DNA of 64,000 nucleotides, from contig JAIVFJ010000263.1 of assembly GCA_025765615.1 (NCBI GenBank), positions 20,801 to 84,800 on the forward strand, read 5' to 3'. How positions within the stretch are numbered: the stretch's first letter is position 1; the number at the start of each line of letters is the position of its first letter. This document shows positions 1 to 11,031 of this stretch, one piece after another. Both the position numbers and the translations under genes were made by a program. This DNA is from Zopfochytrium polystomum. Its lineage: Eukaryota > Chytridiomycota > Chytridiomycetes > Chytridiales > Chytridiaceae. The notes under the pieces are model-generated. The model did no database searches and was not told the DNA's origin. It saw nothing but the letters and a program-made list of their open reading frames with translations.

Positions 1-366
1 GCCCAGGCTGGGGGTTGGTGCTCAGCCTGTTTTACCTCATTTCTGTGGCCTGCTCTGTGCAGCCCACTTCTCCCCTCTGTTTTCTGATGGCTCCAACCTG
101 CAGGAGTATAAAAGCAACAACCTCTCACAGAGATCAAACAAGGAATCCAACCCCCCTCCTTGCTGCTTTAACAGAATCCAGTGCAAAACAAGCCAATCTC
201 TCTTCCTCCATTTGCTCTCTCTTCCATCTCTGCCCACTCACTCCTCTCTCCTCTCTACATCCTCTCACTCCTCTCCCTTTTCCATCATCACTGCTCTCTC
301 TCTCTCTCTCTCTCTCTTCATCCCCACACACACCAAGTCCCTCCAGTCCTGGGTGGGATTTCATCA
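1..366 (+). repeat. LTR A, 3' part of 5' LTR of copia A
   Basis: The sequence matches the ends of the other LTR A copies and finishes in the shared terminus TTTCATCA at 359-366. A TATAAAAG box at 107-114 precedes a short CT-rich tract (about 297-316). The beginning lies outside the window. Confidence 0.9.
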
Positions 367-404
367 CAAAGCTAGCTACAAGCCGTCGGCCACATTTGTA
401 CGCT

Positions 405-579
405 CGAACAGGGCCCTGCTGCTCTTACAAGAAAAGGGTTTCTGACTCTAAACAAGACCAACCTGTCTGTGAGCACCGGCTCACCAGCTACTTTAAGGCA
501 ACAAAGGGCTCTTGGCTCTCTACAAGAAAAGGGCTACCGCTCTAAACAAGTCCACTGGTCCACCAAGCCGCTACCTAGC
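405..579 (+). promoter_or_regulatory. copia A leader with repeated motif and hairpin
   Basis: The untranslated leader before the gag ATG (580) carries a bipartite motif twice. It consists of ACAAGAAAAGGG followed within about 10-20 nt by CTCTAAACAAG, with the second halves at 446-456 and 540-550. Between the two copies lies a perfect 6-bp hairpin at 469-484 (GTGAGC, loop ACCG, GCTCAC). The same arrangement is found in the element at the right end of the window (62843-62960, minus strand). A role in RNA packaging, dimerisation or translation is inferred only. Confidence 0.6.
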
Positions 580-2194
580 ATGTCTTCTTCGACCCCCAAG
601 GCTGTCCGCTTCTCTTCTTATGGCTACCAGGCTTGGGAACTGCATGTGGAAGAAGTCATCAAGCCGGTCATGGCATACAATCTTGTTGCCAGCTTCCTCA
701 AGCCTGATTACTTTGGTACGTTCAACGAGCACTGCACCAAGGTCGGCATCGGCTGCTGCTCCTCCCAGTATTGGTTCTCCCCCTGAATCCTCTGCAACGG
801 CGGAGGCCAAGGCTGCGTACAGTGAGATGTACCGTCTGCACCACGCTGCCCTTGACAAGTACCACACTGGTATACGCCAAGAACACAAGACCTACAGGGA
901 GCTTGAGGCCCAACACGACAAGGCGGTTGCTACCCTCGACTCCTGCTCGCGCATCGAGGATGTGCGCTCCATGAATGCAGCAAACATCACCAACTGCGCT
1001 GATCGGTACAAGTGGCTCAATGACAAGTACGCCCTGCAGGACCACACTGGTTCACAGCAGGACAAGCGGCTTGCGACTTACAGTCGTTTGGCAAAACCCA
1101 GAGACTCTGGTCCGGCAGTCCAGGAGTGGTACACCACTCTGACCACACTGGTCACGGATTGGCCAAAGCATTTCAAATGTACTGCCACCACTTGCAGGGG
1201 TGTGACAAACATCCTGCGTTCTGCCATCATCCACAAAGCAAGGGAAACGCTGCCTGGACATGAAATCTTCTCTGGCGTTCGTCAAAATCTTCTCAAGGGG
1301 CTGTCAGGCTACGCCAACACCAGCGATCTCGTCAAGGAGTTGACAAACTGCCACACGCTGTACCAGCAAAGCAAAGAGAAGAATAGCAGACACTCTGCTC
1401 ACCATGGCACTTCTGAGATGGAAACAGCTGCTTCAGCAAAGACCTCAGTGGCAACCAAAAAGCGCAAGATCGGTGAGGCACTCAACGGCAAGCCTACTTG
1501 TGACCTTCATGGAATCTGGGTCTCTCACTCTCGCGAGGAATGCCTCAAGTTCTCTCACGGGAAGCCAGAGCCAGCTCGCCCTGCAAAGAAGGCCAAGGGC
1601 AAGCAGCCTGCACACGCCAAAGAAGCCAAGGCCACGCCAGCTGATTCCAAGAAAGCTACTGAGACTGCCAAGATTGCACGTGAGGTGGCCGCTAAAGAAC
1701 ACCACCAAGCCTCTTGCGCAGCCTCTGAGGACTCTCCTCCCCACAAATGCTACAGGATGGATACTCCACCACCACCTCCTGAAGCAGAAGACGTCGAAAT
1801 GTTGGAGTTCAGTACTGAGGGTGCTGCGCGCCTTGCAGACACTTCAGCTCTGGACGACTTCCTTTCAGTAGAAAGGGCACTTGCGGCACGGGAGTTTGAA
1901 ATTGGAACATGCCAGGCCGTTGAGGTGGAGGAGGAATTTGAAGTGGAACTCACAGTTACACTTCTTGACGGCAGAATGGATCCAGACTGGATCACTGACA
2001 ACATTGTCTCAAACGTCGGCTACAAAGTGATGTACGAATCTGGGCGTTTCCTCTACCGCAACGTCACCTACCGCCGCATCTACGAGACTGCGCTGATGGC
2101 AAGACTTGCTGGCAGCAACCCACACCAGGTCGTCCTTGACTCTGGGGCTTCCAGGACAATGTCGCCTTGTGAAGAGCACTTCACAAACTTGCGG
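580..2194 (+). pseudogene. copia A gag and start of protease, frameshifted
   Basis: An ATG at 580 opens a gag-like frame (begins MSSSTPKAVRF) that runs to a stop at 784-786. The remaining coding capacity continues in the next frame to 2194, so a one-base shift lies at about 760-800. The downstream part has a capsid-like helical region, then a lysine/alanine-rich stretch and a CxxHG..SHxxxxC zinc-like motif (about 1498-1545). The aspartic protease signature DSGASRT is at about 2140. At 2195 it is broken by a solo LTR, and the protein frame resumes after the LTR at 3442. Shift and insertion make it a pseudogene. Confidence 0.85.
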
Positions 2195-2512
2195 TGTTGA
2201 GATTCGACCCACGGGGTACACTACGCCCGTTACTGATGACCCCTTTGAGAACTCCATCCAATCACATTGGATGGGGTGTTTGAAGGGCTCAGTAGATTCA
2301 ATACTTGAATGGGGCGCTCGGAAGGGCTAATCTGTTCTCAATAAAAAGAGATAGGCAAAGGCGGCTGTTGTTCTAGCTTTGTTCATCCTACCGGTAGGAA
2401 CAATGCAATTAGAACATGCACAAAAACGCTCAAACTACGCACTCTGCACATGTAACACAGCACAGCAAGCATGCAGAAGCAGTGTACCACTGCCCAATGC
2501 TCCGGAATTCCG

Positions 2513-2640
2513 CTCTCTGCATCGGAATTCCGCTCTCTGCACCGGAATTCCGCACTCTGCATCGGAATTCGGCTTCCTGATCTGGAATTCCTCTCTCTAC
2601 ACCGGAATTCCGCTTCCTGATCTGGAATTCCAGCTTTCCT
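2513..2640 (+). repeat. VNTR 1 in LTR A (GGAATTC units)
   Basis: About seven units of roughly 20 bp, each starting with a GGAATTC core followed by CT-rich sequence. The LTR at 6901 has four such units, the one at 26968 about five, and the truncated copies two or three. The unit number therefore varies between LTRs. Confidence 0.85.
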
Positions 2641-2874
2641 GCTGTGCTGTGCAATCTGAGCAATGCAACAGGCATTTAGGAATCAGGGATTGCACCAATC
2701 ACTGCATTTCTAAAAGTGAGAAAAAACTGAGCTCACCAGAGATTGCACCAATCATTGGATTTCTAAAAACAAGGAAAAAAGCGGCTTGTTTCCCAAACAA
2801 GCTTCCTGATTTGGAACCAACCAAACCAATTTACAAGCAACTGTTTCTCAAACAAGCTGTAAATTGGTTCCTGG

Positions 2875-3085
2875 TGGTACTCAGCCCAGACAAAGTGCTC
2901 AGCCCAAGGTGGTACTCAGCCCTGGCTGGTTCTTAGCCCAGGGTGGTGCACAGCCCAGGCTGGTACTCAGCCCTGGGTGGTGCTCAGCCCAGGCTGGTAC
3001 TTAGCCCTGGCTGGTACTCAGCCCTGAGTGATGCCCAGCCCTGGGTGGTACTCAGCCCTGAGTGGGTACTTAGCCCAGGATGGGG
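2875..3085 (+). repeat. VNTR 2 in LTR A (CAGCCC units)
   Basis: Degenerate repeats of about 20 bp with the core GGTGGTACTCAGCCC. About a dozen CAGCCC/TAGCCC cores are present here, against roughly half that number in the LTRs at 6901 and 26968. The array lies directly upstream of the LTR TATA box. Confidence 0.8.
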
Positions 3086-3436
3086 GTTGGTGCTCAGCCT
3101 GTTTTATCTCATTCCTGTGGCCTGCTCTGTGCAGCCCACTGCTCCCTCTGTTTTCTGGTGGCTCCAACCTGCAGGAGTATAAAAGCAGCAACCTCTCACA
3201 GAGATCAAACAAGGAATCTAACCCCCTCCTTGCTGCTTTGACAGAATCCAGTGCAAAACAAGCCAATCTCTCTTCCTCCATTTGCTCTCTCTTCCATCTC
3301 TGCCCACTCACTCCTCTCTCCTCTCTACATCCTCTCACTCCTCTCCCTTTTCCATCATCACTGCTCTCTCTCTCTCTCTCTCTCTCTTCATCCCCACACA
3401 CACCAAGTCCCTCCAGTCCTGGGTGGGATTTCATCA

Positions 3437-6400
3437 TGCGGCCCACCTCCCAGCAGATCAAAACAGCTGACGGCTTTACAACTGCCACTGGAGTGGGCGA
3501 CTTCACCCTGTTCGTTAACGGAAGAGCTCTCATCATGAGGAACTCGCTCTATGTGCCAGAGTTCTCAGACACTCTACTCTCAGTTCAGCAAATCGTGCGG
3601 CAGACAGGTCACAACGTGACTTTCACAGCAGACACAGCCCTATTACATCCTTGGGTACATGGTTCAGACTTTACCATTGCTCACAGGGACACAGGGAATG
3701 TTTATGTTGTGGACCCTTCTCTTCTGACGGGACATACTGGTCTCGACAGGGCAGAACTTGGAAGGGACGCGCTGACTCCTTCGGGGGACACCCCAGGTGA
3801 GTCGCAACAGCAAACTGCTCCTTTGCAAACTGCAACCCCAACTTTAAGTCAAACTGACCCAGACCCTTTACCAAACCCTCAGAACATTGAAGCAGTCCGA
3901 GCTCTTCACAAGAAATTTGGTCACCTGTCTTTATCTTCTTTGAAGCGTACTTGGTCAAATCTGAATAAAGTTGGTCATTCATTTTTCCTCATTCATGACA
4001 TTCCCTGCGTGACATGTGATGTTGGGAAATTGAAAGCTTCGCCTATCCACTCCACTTCCAGACCAAACACCACACTGCTTGGTCGTTTACACACTGATGC
4101 TGTCCCACTGCCCGCACGTGGACACCATGGTGAAAAACATTGGCAACTGGTTGTGGAAGAGTCAACCCGTTGGCTTGACATTGAGTTCCTCAACTCTTTG
4201 TCCGACGCGCCCACAAGATTCCGGTCTACGATCGAAAGGTTTGAACAACAACATGGCAAACATATCACATCTGTGCGCTGTGACAGAGGGGAAATCTTCA
4301 AAGATGGAGAATTCAAAACTTGGGCCAATACTCGGCATCCTCCTATTGTTTTAGAACCTAGTCCTGCATTCACCAAGGAATTCAATGGGCTGGTAGAACG
4401 TCAGGTCAACACTCTCAAAGACATGGCACACTGCATGCTCTTAGAGTCACGGTTGCCCCACTCTTTCTTTGTGTATGCAGTCCGCTACGCAGCATACATC
4501 AAGAACAGGGTTTACCACTCTTACACTAAGAAAACACCTTACAAAGCTTGGTACGGTGAAAAGCCAAATGTTGATCACATCCGCACCTTTGGCTGTTTGG
4601 TTATCCACCGTATCCCGAAGGAAAAGCGAACGCTTAAACATCCTGACAAAGGGGCGCCAGGCATATTCTTAGGGTATAAAGGAAACACTCTTCCAGTTGT
4701 CTACAACTTGAAAACCCAGAGAATATCGGAACACTTCCATGTCTCCTTTCACGAAAATGTTTTTCCTGGCATTGTGCGGAACTGGAGACAGTTCCTTCAT
4801 GACTCCCGCTTGAAGGAATGGGGACCAGTCCAACCCACAGCTCAGGATTTCCAATATCTTTCCTCCTCGTTGCATACCCCCGCTATGTCCACTGATCCAG
4901 ATGTGGCACATCCTGACGCTCTGTCTGACTCACAAGAAGATGATGTACCACCTACAGAATCACAGGGGGGAGATCTACAGCCGGGTATGCTATACGACGC
5001 ATCTGATTCTGAACCAGAGTCAATACCTGATGAACAGGAAATCCCTCCTAGGGAGCGCTCAACTTCCCCTGACATTCTAGCTTTGCCAGAGTCAACAGGG
5101 GAGGCAACAAATCCCCCAATCATACCACGAGAGCCATCAGGTTTACGTGACTACCTGGCATTGAAGGCAAACCTTTGTAAACTACAAACAAAACCATCAA
5201 TTGCCACAAGTCCTTCCACTTACAGTCGGAAAACACTCCGCGCTTTAACTGCAAGAAGTCGTAAACTACGAATAGCACGGGGACAATTTCGTGAACTCTA
5301 CCAAACACTCAAAGCATACACTGTGCTTCAGCTGGAGGAAGTCACAGCATATCCAACAGAAAGGATCCACCAGCGGGACTTACTGCCACTCCCTGCTTCG
5401 CATAAAGAGGCCATGCGTTCTCCTTTTGCAAAGTATTGGAAGGCAGCTCAACTCTCAGAGATCAATTCAATCACGTCAAAGCATGTCTGGGACTTAGTGG
5501 CTCGACCTAAAGGGCGTAAGATTCTCAAGCCCAAATGGGTTTTTGCCTACAAGTTTGACAGTGAAGGGTACCTTGAACGCTTCAAGGCTCGCCTTGTTGG
5601 TCGGGGTTACACTCAGATCTTTGGTCAGGACTACAATGAGACCTTCTCCCCTGTCGTCCGCAGCTCCTCCATAAGGGCAATCCTTGCTATCTCATTGCTG
5701 TTTGACCTCATACTTGCAGGCCTTGATGTCGAAACCGCATACTTGAACGCCAAACTGGACATTGAAAACTTCATGGAACAACCAGAAGGCTTTGAGATAC
5801 GTGGTGCAGACGGGATACTTCTTGTCTGTTTACTCAGGAAGAGTCTGTACAGACTGCACCAGTCTGGTCGACAGTGGTACAAAACAATCCGCGACTTCCT
5901 AGTAGAAATTGGATTTACGCAATTGAAGACTGACCACTGTGTCTTTGTGCAAAGGCACCCTGATGGAAAGGTCAAGACCATCATCACTCTATACGTAGAT
6001 GACATCCTCATCTTCAAATACACTTGCACAATACCAGTCCGCTCCAACCCATTCAGATTCCCTTGCGCTTGACAGATTGCTGCGATATGTCCGCGCTACC
6101 TGGGATCATGGACTTTTCTACCAAAAGGGAGACTCCCAGATGACATGCATCACCAATGCAACGCTCCCAGAGGTAGAGAACGCTGCGGGTATTTCTTACC
6201 CAGAGTGGGATGAACCACATGGCTACGCTGATGCCAGCTATGCTGAAGAGGACGGACGCAAGTCGAGGTCAGGGCATGTGTTCATGCTTTGCGGGGGTGC
6301 TATTACATGGTACAGCAAGAAACAATCAGTTGTCGCTTTGTCGTCAACTGAGGCGGAATATTTCTCCCTTACTGAGGCCATCAAAGAGGCAATCTGGCTA

Positions 6401-6736
6401 CGAATGCTCTTCCAGGAGCTGGGTATGGATTTAAATAAGCCCACTACTGTTTTTGAAGACAATCGTTCAACCATAGCTATTGCTATGAATCCAATACACC
6501 ATGGTCGGGTCAAACACTTTGACGTGAGGTTGCATTTCATACGGGACCACTTGGAGAAAAAGGAGGTTCAACTCATTCATTGCCCAACAGACATGATGAT
6601 TGCCGACCTTCTCACCAAAGCTCTTCCCGCAGCTCAACATGCAAAGCTTGCATCACTGATGGGAATTTGCAGTCTCGCCGACCTCCAAGGTGTAAGCGTG
6701 GTGCCCACGCTCAAATCAGCACGACGCTTAGTCTAA
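3437..6736 (+). pseudogene. copia A pol: protease rest, integrase, RT, RNase H
   Basis: After the solo LTR the frame resumes with the protease remainder. The integrase zinc-binding region (HKKFGHLS ... CVTCDVGK, about 3910-4030) and core (DRGEIF at about 4275, NGLVERQ at about 4385) follow, then an acidic linker. The reverse transcriptase runs from about 5500 (KPKWVFAYKFD, LDVETAYLNA) to YVDDILIF at 5994-6017. Normally some 150 codons separate this box from RNase H. Here the sequence jumps almost at once to the RNase H lead-in, in another frame (about 6030-6736; YADASYAEEDGRKSRSGHVF, ALSSTEAEY, KHFDVRLHFIRDHLEKK). The internal deletion plus frameshift makes the polyprotein inactive. Confidence 0.92.
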
Positions 6737-6900
6737 AGGCTCTCTCTGGCTTCTCCAGCTACACTTGTGGGTTCATGCAGGTTTTCACAAGTGTAGGGGG
6801 GTGCATGGGTGGGTTCAAGCCCCACTGCTTGGCTGGCATTGTTGGACAGCCATGTACTCCAGGAGAAACAGTTGCCCCCTCTCTTTCTATTGCGGGGGTG

Positions 6901-7995
6901 TGTTGAGATTCGACCCACGGGGAACACTACGCCCGTTACTGATGATCCCTTTGAGAACTCCATCCAATCACATTGGATGGGGTGTTTGAACGGCTCAGTA
7001 GATTCAATACTTGAATGGGGCGCTCAGAAGGGCTAATCTGTTCTCAATAAAAAGAGATAGGCAAAGGAGGCTGTTGTTCTAGCTTTGTTCATCCTACCGG
7101 TAGGAACAATGCAATTAGAACATGCACAAAAACGCTCAAACTACGCACTCTGCACATGTAACACAGCACAGCAAGCATGCAGAAGCAGTGTACCACTGCC
7201 CAATGCTCCGGAATTCCGCTCTCTGCATCGGAATTCCGCTCTCTGCATCGGAATTCCGCTTCCTGATCTGGAATTCCAGCTTTCCTGCTGTGCTGTGCAA
7301 TCTGAGCAATGCAACAGGCATTTAGGAATCAGGGATTGCACCAATCACTGCATTTCTAAAAGTGAGATAAAAACTGAGCTCACCAGAGATTGCACCAATC
7401 ATTGGATTTCTAAAAACAAGGAAAAAAGCAGCTTGTTTCCCAAACAAGCTTCCTGATTTGGAAACAACCAAACCAATTTACAAGCAACTGTTTCTCAAAC
7501 AAGCTGTAAATTGGTTCCTGGTGGTACTCAGCCCAGACAAAGTACTCAGGACAAGGTGGTACTCAGCCCTGGCTTGTACTTTGCCCTGCGTTGCCCAGCC
7601 CTGGGTGGTACTCAGCCCTGAATGGGTACTTAGCCCAGGCTGGGGGTTGGTGCTCAGCCTGTTTTATCTCATTCTGTGGCCTGCTCTGTGCAGCCCACTG
7701 CTCCCTCTGTTTTCTGATGGCTCCAACCTGTAGGAGTATAAAAGCAGCAACCTCTCACAGAGATCAAACCAGGAATACAACCCCCTCCTTGCTGCTTTGA
7801 CAGAATCCAGTGCAAAACAAGCCAATCTCTCTTCCTCCATTTGCTCTCTCTTCCATCTCTGCCCACTCACTCCTCTCTCCTCTCTACATCCTCTCACTCC
7901 TCTCCATTTTCCATCATCACTGCTCTCTCTCTCTCTCTCTCTCTCTTCATCCCCACACACACCAAGTCCCTCCAGTCCTGGGTGGGATTTCATCA
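6901..7995 (+). repeat. LTR A, 3' LTR of copia A
   Basis: 1095 bp from TGTTGAGA to TTTCATCA. A G-rich polypurine-like stretch (GCGGGGGTG) ends immediately before it. It has four GGAATTCC units, a shorter CAGCCC array, TATAAAAG at 7737-7744 and a CT tract at about 7922-7946. Its last bases join directly to minus-strand gag sequence of an LTR-B element. Confidence 0.93.
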
Positions 7996-8282
7996 CCCTG
8001 GGAACCATTTGACCAGCTCACGCCCATCTCGTGCAAATGCATAATGCTCGCCATGGTTGGGCCCCTGCGTACTCTGCATGTTGGGCCGACATTTGGATCA
8101 TTGGGGTCCACTTGATCATTGCGTAATACGTTAATTCGGTCTGGGTCAACGCAGTGGTGGAGACCATTGCTTTTGTTGGATAGTTCTGAAATTAGGTCGT
8201 CCAGCCAATCTCCAAAAGTTGCTGCGCCTTTGAGGATGGGGAATGCACGGGAAGCATACTTGATTTGATCACGCTCGCTCAT
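7996..8282 (-). pseudogene. gag fragment of second LTR-B element
   Basis: An ATG at 8282 opens a gag-like reading frame (MSERDQIKYASRAF, then a FGDWLDDLISEL segment) that resembles the gag start at 10195. After 7996 the frame passes into the end of copia A, so the gene is truncated by that insertion. The resemblance is to UBN2/copia-type gag N-termini. No pol of this element is visible. Confidence 0.7.
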
Positions 8283-8716
8283 GCTTGGGAGGAAATGTGT
8301 GAGAGCTTTGCAGGAGAATAGAAATTTGAAAGGCAGTGATTTTCCTGATTTAGTGGTAACCCTTCGTAGGGAATAGTAGCAGTCTTTAAGTTGACACTCA
8401 ACAAGCATGACACAACACTTGATGGTCAAGGTATGGGTGTGGATAGGTGGATAGGTGATGTAGCCAAGTTTGCACACGTGTGCAGCGAGTTGGGGACGAG
8501 AAAAACAGACTTGTCATGGGGTTTGAAGCGAAAATTGAGTAGTGGCACAACTGGATACCGCAAAATATGGTTGCAGCTCGTCGTAATTCAATATTCTGCA
8601 ATGAAAGTAGATGTATCTGATTGATCACCGAGTGGAATCACGAAGATTGGGCGCTGAGCAATGCAGGCAATTTGGTCCGGTTTTGGCTGAGTTGTGTTGG
8701 TGGGAAGCTCCAATAC

Positions 8717-8962
8717 TGTTAGATTTTGGGTTTTTGCAGTAAGCAGTGTGCAGGAGCAACACCTCACACTGTGGTGCATGGGAGCACCAACTGTGATGAG
8801 GATTTGGTGCATTTTTTGTCACCTGGTCTTTGTCACAATTTTGTATAAAGCCAAACAGCATACATTGTACAACAGTCTCCCATCTCAGCTTCACCATCAC
8901 AAGAGAGTAGTCCACCAGAGTAGTTCACCACCATCCACAATCAGCAGCAGTCATTTCTTTCA
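8717..8962 (+). mobile_element. solo LTR B with TSD AATAC
   Basis: 246 bp from TGTTAGAT to TTTCTTTCA, flanked by perfect 5-bp repeats AATAC (8712-8716 and 8963-8967). It is in inverted orientation to a 246-bp copy at 9421-9666 and lies inside that element's leader region (between its LTR and the gag ATG at 8282). Confidence 0.9.
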
Positions 8963-9420
8963 AATACAGCAATTTCGACGAGTTGAGTGCTAATTGAACA
9001 GTAAAAACACGGACAGCTGTTATTCTGCAAGGAACCAGTCGAAGGTCACGATATTTGGTGGGTAGATAGAACAAAAGGAGCACTTTCAAATGGTGGTAAG
9101 CGATTCCTAAAGCAATTGAAAGAAGTTGCAAACGTAAACTCTCGAAATTCGACTTTATCAGGTGGCTGATGTTGTGGATGAGTGCTGTTACACGCTCTGC
9201 GACGCTGCTGCAGTGAAAAACGATCGTCAAAACGTCTTCCCCAGTGTTAAAAGTGGTGTAGACGTGGTGGAATGGTGGGGGTACAAAAACTTAGCAAGTT
9301 GATAGTGTGATGGCGAGTGGCACTGCTTCTGTTTGCTCGTTCTGTGCGCTTTTCAAGTGTTTTGCTGTGTTCTGCACGTTGTTTATACTCCAGATGATTG
9401 GGATGTGTCACAATTTTGTA
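8963..9420. other. leader region of LTR-B element, no gene seen
   Basis: No supportable coding sequence. By position it is the 5' untranslated region of the minus-strand element whose LTR is 9421-9666 and whose gag starts at 8282. Confidence 0.5.
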
Positions 9421-9666
9421 TGAAAGAAATGACTGCTGCTGTTTGTGGATGGTGGTGAACTACTCTGGTGGACCACTCTCTTGTGATGGTGAAGCTGAGG
9501 TGGGAGACTGTTGTACAATGTATGCTGTTTGGCTTTATACAAAACTGTGACAAAGACCAGGTGACAAAAAATGCACCAAATGCTCATCACAGTTGGTGCT
9601 CCCATGCTCCACAGTGTGAGGTGTTGCTCCTGCACACTGCTTACTGCAAAAACCCAAAATCTAACA
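9421..9666 (-). repeat. LTR B, 5' LTR of second LTR-B element
   Basis: 246 bp on the minus strand (TGTTAGAT at 9666 to CTTTCA at 9421), nearly identical to 8717-8962 over its whole length. It interrupts the gag frame that comes from 10195: the frame reads straight into the first codons of the LTR. Confidence 0.9.
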
Positions 9667-10195
9667 GGAATGCTTCGGTGAATCGGGTAATGAAGGCATC
9701 TGAGGCTTCAGTTGGTTCCATTTTGACGCGTTCAAAGTCGTCAATGATCTCCTTTGCGAGTCCCTGGTCTGCTGTGCGGCAAATTATTCCCAATTTGCCA
9801 ACCAACTTGTAAGCAAAGTTTTGACCAGGTGTGATTTGGGTGAGAAGGGCTCGAGAGATGTGGCGGCGAATAATTAGACAGCAATGTGCATTCTGGTTCT
9901 GTGTACCAGGAAACCAAGTTACTTTCTCTTGTCCACGAGGTGGAGGCACCAATTGGAATCTCTGTCCTTGGAATGGTCCATCTCTGATGAGACAGGTTCC
10001 AGTGTCGCGGAGGTCTAGTGGATCAACTGCATCATTCTGCTCTGCGTTGATGTGACTTGTGTCAATGCAGTGGCGTAAGTCGACATTTTTGTTGAAGAGT
10101 TCTGCTGTAAGATCCTCCAACCAGTCACCAAAATTCTCTGGTCCCTCCAAGACACTGAAGGACTTGGCAACATACTTGGTTGAGTCAGTAGTCAT
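9667..10195 (-). pseudogene. gag fragment of first LTR-B element
   Basis: An ATG at 10195 opens about 176 codons of gag-like protein. It begins MTTDSTKYVAKSF, has an FGDWLEDLTAEL segment and continues through a helical region to DAFITRFTEAF. It ends where the LTR at 9421-9666 was inserted. The N-terminal layout matches the gag start at 8282 and generic copia/UBN2 gag. The leader upstream (10196-10792) carries no convincing gene. Confidence 0.75.
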
Positions 10196-10792
10196 GCTGT
10201 TTTCTCAGGATGATTATGTGTGCCAAGTTTGAAAGGATTTCGTTGGATTTCGGGTGTGTTGTGAAGGTGGTGTTGTAGCAGATGAAAAGTTGGTTTGTTA
10301 GCTTGGTGTGTGTCAGGTAGGGGGGTGGTTGTTGTCTCCAATTGGGGACAAAAAATCAAAATTAATGGTGAGGGTTGGAGGTAATCTGGTGACCCTGAAT
10401 GGAAAAAGTCGTCGCTTATCACAAAGGAGAGTGATTTTGGGATCCCGTTGGTGACAGTTGTGTAGTCCAGAAGCAGGCCTTTCGAATGATAGCTTGGGAT
10501 TGGCTGGGGGAGGTCTGGAAGGCCAGCAAATTGAGGTTGAAGTTGGAAAAGTGGTTGCCAACTTCAGAGGTGGTGTTCGCAACGTAGGAGCTTCCGATCC
10601 AAGATCAGGTGGTTCGTTGGAAAGAGGAGATTGAGAGCTTTCCAATGGTAGTAACAGAATTGCTGTTCGATGTCTGTAGCGTCCGTGATCGATCCCCAAA
10701 GTTGGCAGATCTGAAAAGGGTACAACCTCTTCTACTGATTGGATCTTGTTGAAATCAAGGGGGAAGTGATTGGGATGGGTAACAGTTTTGTA

Positions 10793-11031
10793 TGAAAGAT
10801 TTCGTTGGGCTGGATTGTCTATGGGTTGTGCTGCTGTGGAGATGGAGGTAGTACACTACTGAAGGTGGTGGTGGTGGGAGGTTGATCTTGGCTTCTGTCA
10901 GTCTTGTGTTTGTCTTCTTACAAAACTGTTACAAGGACCATCACTTGCAAAATGCTGCAAGTCATCCTTGCAGAGCAGTATCAGGTCAAAGCTCCTGCAC
11001 ACTACTTACACCAAAAGACCCAAAACTAACA
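10793..11031 (-). repeat. LTR B, 5' LTR of first LTR-B element
   Basis: 239 bp on the minus strand, TGTTAGTTTTGG at 11031 to CTTTCA at 10793. It is closer to the copies at 32203 and 49688 than to the one at 9421, so it is a subfamily. It joins directly to a truncated LTR A at 11032. Confidence 0.88.

Larger units (their letters stand above)
2195..3436 (+). mobile_element. solo LTR A nested in copia A protease
   Basis: A 1242-bp LTR running from TGTTGAGA to TTTCATCA, flanked by perfect 5-bp direct repeats TGCGG (2190-2194 and 3437-3441), so it is a true insertion followed by LTR-LTR recombination. It contains a GGAATTCC-type tandem array (about 2513-2640), a roughly 20-bp CAGCCC-type tandem array (about 2875-3085), TATAAAAG at 3178-3185 and a CT repeat near 3365-3387. 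An AATAAA lies near its start at about 2338. Confidence 0.93.
1..7995 (+). mobile_element. Ty1/copia element A, degenerate, with nested solo LTR
   Basis: The element has a 5' LTR (1-366, cut by the window edge), an internal region 367-6900 and a 3' LTR (6901-7995). Domain order gag, protease, integrase, reverse transcriptase, RNase H is that of Ty1/copia. It is not functional. Gag is frameshifted near 760-800. A solo LTR of the same family splits the protease at 2195-3436. The stretch between the reverse transcriptase YVDD box and RNase H is deleted near 6020. Its 3' end lies inside the gag of an LTR-B element, so it inserted later than that element. The 5' target-site duplication is outside the window. 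Confidence 0.9.

Noticed and set aside
134..367. Glu/Arg-rich open stretches opposite the CT tract of LTR A (also at 3018-3536, 7664-8008, 11364-11699, 27756-28040)
   Set aside because: They are reverse readings of the CT microsatellite and recur identically in every LTR copy. They are not genes.
2379..2936. 185-codon open stretch in LTR A with CGIPHSASEF-like repeats
   Set aside because: It is the GGAATTC tandem array read in one frame. Frame and length change with unit number between LTRs.
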